64,000 bases of DNA from Mixia osmundae IAM 14324 (lineage: Eukaryota > Basidiomycota > Mixiomycetes > Mixiales > Mixiaceae), in the NCBI RefSeq assembly GCF_000708205.1, contig NW_014575559.1, forward strand, positions 274,575 to 338,574. The letters are read 5' to 3'. The notes below the pieces were generated by a model that had not been told where the DNA came from, did not search any database, and was given only the letters and a program-made list of their open reading frames with translations. Each line of letters begins with the position of its first letter. The stretch's first letter is position 1. A program made the position numbers and the translations under genes. Below are positions 62,269-64,000 of the stretch, in pieces.

Positions 62269-64000
62269 TTATCTGCTTTCCTCGACCACTGAGAAATAGC
62301 TTGGGGGAAGATCGACTTGAGGCGCATCCTGCGGCTTGGCTGCTGCTTTGCCGTGTATGCCAAGACTCTTTGTCTGGGTTGCGACAATGTCGACGGGTAT
62401 CGTGACGAGTGCGGGCGTTCCTGGCGCCGTGGCTTGTACCATGACAACATACTGCTTCTGCGGATCAGCCGTCGTCAGCCAATGAAGATCAGACTGACGG
62501 AGACGTGTATGCTAGGTGACTGAAAGCTCGGGACTAGGTGTGCGGGTATTCTGATCGTCCCTGTAGCTTTCTTGGACCATATACCGGTTGTCTCTGGATC
62601 TGACGTGGCGAACTTTGCGCCCTTGTCTGCGCCAGAAGAGTGCAAGTTTGCATTCGCAATCAGCGTCTGTTCGCATCACATCAGCATCAGTCGCCGGGCA
62701 GATCGACGGCTTGCCTCGTGGGTATCTTGTAAGCCCTGTGCACTGACAGCCGTACGCTGGACAAGCATGACGCGTATGGCGCTGTTGGGGAAATCAGACG
62801 TCACTTCTGGATCGCTAGAGGTGATCTTGAGGTAGAACTCGATGCCGTCGGACTCTCGCGCGAACACGGATGGCTTTGGAACGAGCACGACAATTTCGAA
62901 CCAGGCCTGCTTTGCCTTGAAGACGCCTTTCTTGCACGTTCTGTGAAGCGGAAGATCAGCATTAGCGCTGGCAGCTAGTCAGCTACGAATAAGACTGACA
63001 GCTTGCTCTTCCTGCCTTGCCAGCCTGGCGGATCTTCGAGCGGGCCAGGTGCTTTCTGACCGTGTGCGATGGCAAGCTCGCGTAGCGGACTGGGCGCAGG
63101 GAGGGGTTGACGACATAGATAGACAATGGGCGCAAATAGGCGCTCATTCGGCCGCAAAAGACCACGACGAGCCAGGGTGAGCTTCATGTACCACTTGACG
63201 GATGCGGCTTCCATTGATCTGCCGAGAGCGCCAGGGTCACTGGTTGCCAGTGAGAAGCTGGGTGGGAGGGCAGATCCGTCTGCCAGTCGCTCTGGCAGAT
63301 CGAATTTGTAGTCGAAATTGTAGATCCCACGAGCGAGGTTCTGGCTGGGATCCGTCTGCTCGTATAGCAAGCGTGATTCTTCGTGGAAGATGAGCTCGGA
63401 CAGGACAGGATGGCGCCCATTGCCTTGGATACGATAGGCAAGCGTACGGGCCACGCCCTTGACACGTAGTCTGACGGCCGAGATGGGCTCGTCTTTCTCG
63501 AGATTGACAATGACTTGACCGGCGATAGATGTCAAGAGATCCTGCACAAAGAGCGGGTACTGATTGGCAGAAGCAGACTGCACTGTCAGCTCGAGTCGTG
63601 AGGACTTGCTCGTAAAAGAGTGCTCTTTGAGATTGCTCCTACTTTGCGCATCAGTCAGATGATCTGACAGCGTTCGAGGTCCAACGCACAGGATAGCATT
63701 GCGTGTCTCTTCCGTATCAACGACTGACTGTCGAACCTTGGGCGCACGACGAGTGTACGATGGCAGCTCGTCCTCATTCACGGGATCGGCCGCTCGCGAT
63801 GTCGAGGCAGACGAAGCAGCGGGCGGGGCTACGTCCCGAACAGTCGGCTCTGCGAGCTGTACCTGCCGTGAGTTGCTATCGAGGACTGTGGTCAGGCCAG
63901 ATTGGATGTTGCGAGCCAGTCGATCACCGGTGTGAGTGATGCCTCTTTCGGCGTTCTGTTGTGCACTCGAACTCGAGCCGGACTGTGAGCTCGGCGAGGA
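62269..64000 (-). CDS. Arrestin-related trafficking adaptor (partial at 5' end)
   Basis: Minus-strand exons >64000-63000, 62940-62715, 62666-62499 and 62457-62269. The open frame reaches the window edge, so the start lies outside. At least 527 residues are visible. After a Ser/Gln-rich segment comes an arrestin N-domain (RLELTVQSASANQYPLFVQD, VSAVRLRVKGV-like strand, YNFDYKFDLPERLADGSALP). The C-domain follows (WFEIVVLVPKPSV, EFYLKITSSDPEVTSDFPNS, SIHVSKQYVVMVQATAPG). PPSY near the C terminus and LPSY upstream are WW-domain sites, so recruitment of an Rsp5/Nedd4 ligase to cell-surface transporters is likely. The intron 62667-62714 has a GC donor (GAG^GCAAGC). Confidence 0.86.

Noticed and set aside
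1-64000. tRNA, rRNA, CRISPR, LTR elements or a biosynthetic gene cluster
   Set aside because: I saw no tRNA-like cloverleaf boxes, no rRNA, no direct-repeat arrays and no paired terminal repeats. The co-located amino-acid genes belong to different pathways apart from OTC/CPA1, and the methyltransferases and transporters are not adjacent to any backbone enzyme.

Overview
The window looks like nuclear DNA of a very compact basidiomycete genome. The reasons are many introns of about 40-62 nt, a DASH-complex kinetochore subunit (DAD1), fungus-type arginine, methionine and isoleucine genes, a fungal TRP-like channel and a hybrid histidine kinase. Thirty-four protein-coding loci plus one RNase H-like fragment are packed into 64 kb, about one per 1.9 kb, often with alternating strands. 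That density, with moderately high GC and no intact transposon, would suit a small-genome Pucciniomycotina such as Mixia. The species guess is inference only. All gene models were read by eye from splice signals and protein-family alignment from memory; exon coordinates are given in each entry.

Layout. 0-7 kb: SDH assembly factor (SDHAF4) and a full-length PDR-type ABC transporter with ten exons. 7-13.7 kb: hemerythrin-fold protein; ornithine carbamoyltransferase facing the arginine-specific carbamoyl-phosphate synthase small subunit (CPA1); eIF5-mimic protein; glyoxalase I. 14-25 kb: TRP-like channel, PCI/SAC3-type protein, fungal protein of unknown function, a Cys/His-headed unknown, DAD1 and a disordered protein. 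25-34.3 kb: GAF hybrid histidine kinase, homoserine O-acetyltransferase (MET2), unknown, small secreted protein, YMC1-type carrier and a small Ser-rich protein. 34.4-44.9 kb: threonine deaminase (ILV1) divergent from methionyl-tRNA synthetase (MES1), PHD-finger protein, AP180-type ANTH adaptor and a Nudix hydrolase. 45-64 kb: RNase H-like fragment, MFS transporter, SABATH-like methyltransferase, unknown, TAF5, class I methyltransferase, TMEM135-like protein, TBC Rab-GAP, DUS3 and an arrestin-related PPxY protein that runs off the right edge.

How genes connect. Two arginine-pathway genes (OTC and CPA1) lie tail to tail, 42 bp apart. CPA1 supplies carbamoyl phosphate and OTC consumes it. The CPA1 leader carries a recognisable arginine attenuator peptide uORF whose AUG appears to be created only by splicing. 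MET2, ILV1 and MES1 add methionine synthesis, isoleucine synthesis and methionine charging. The rest are ordinary housekeeping genes.

The most unusual global feature is splicing. By my reading at least seven of about 92 introns use a GC donor, 17 more start GTCAG, and there is a 9-nt internal exon.
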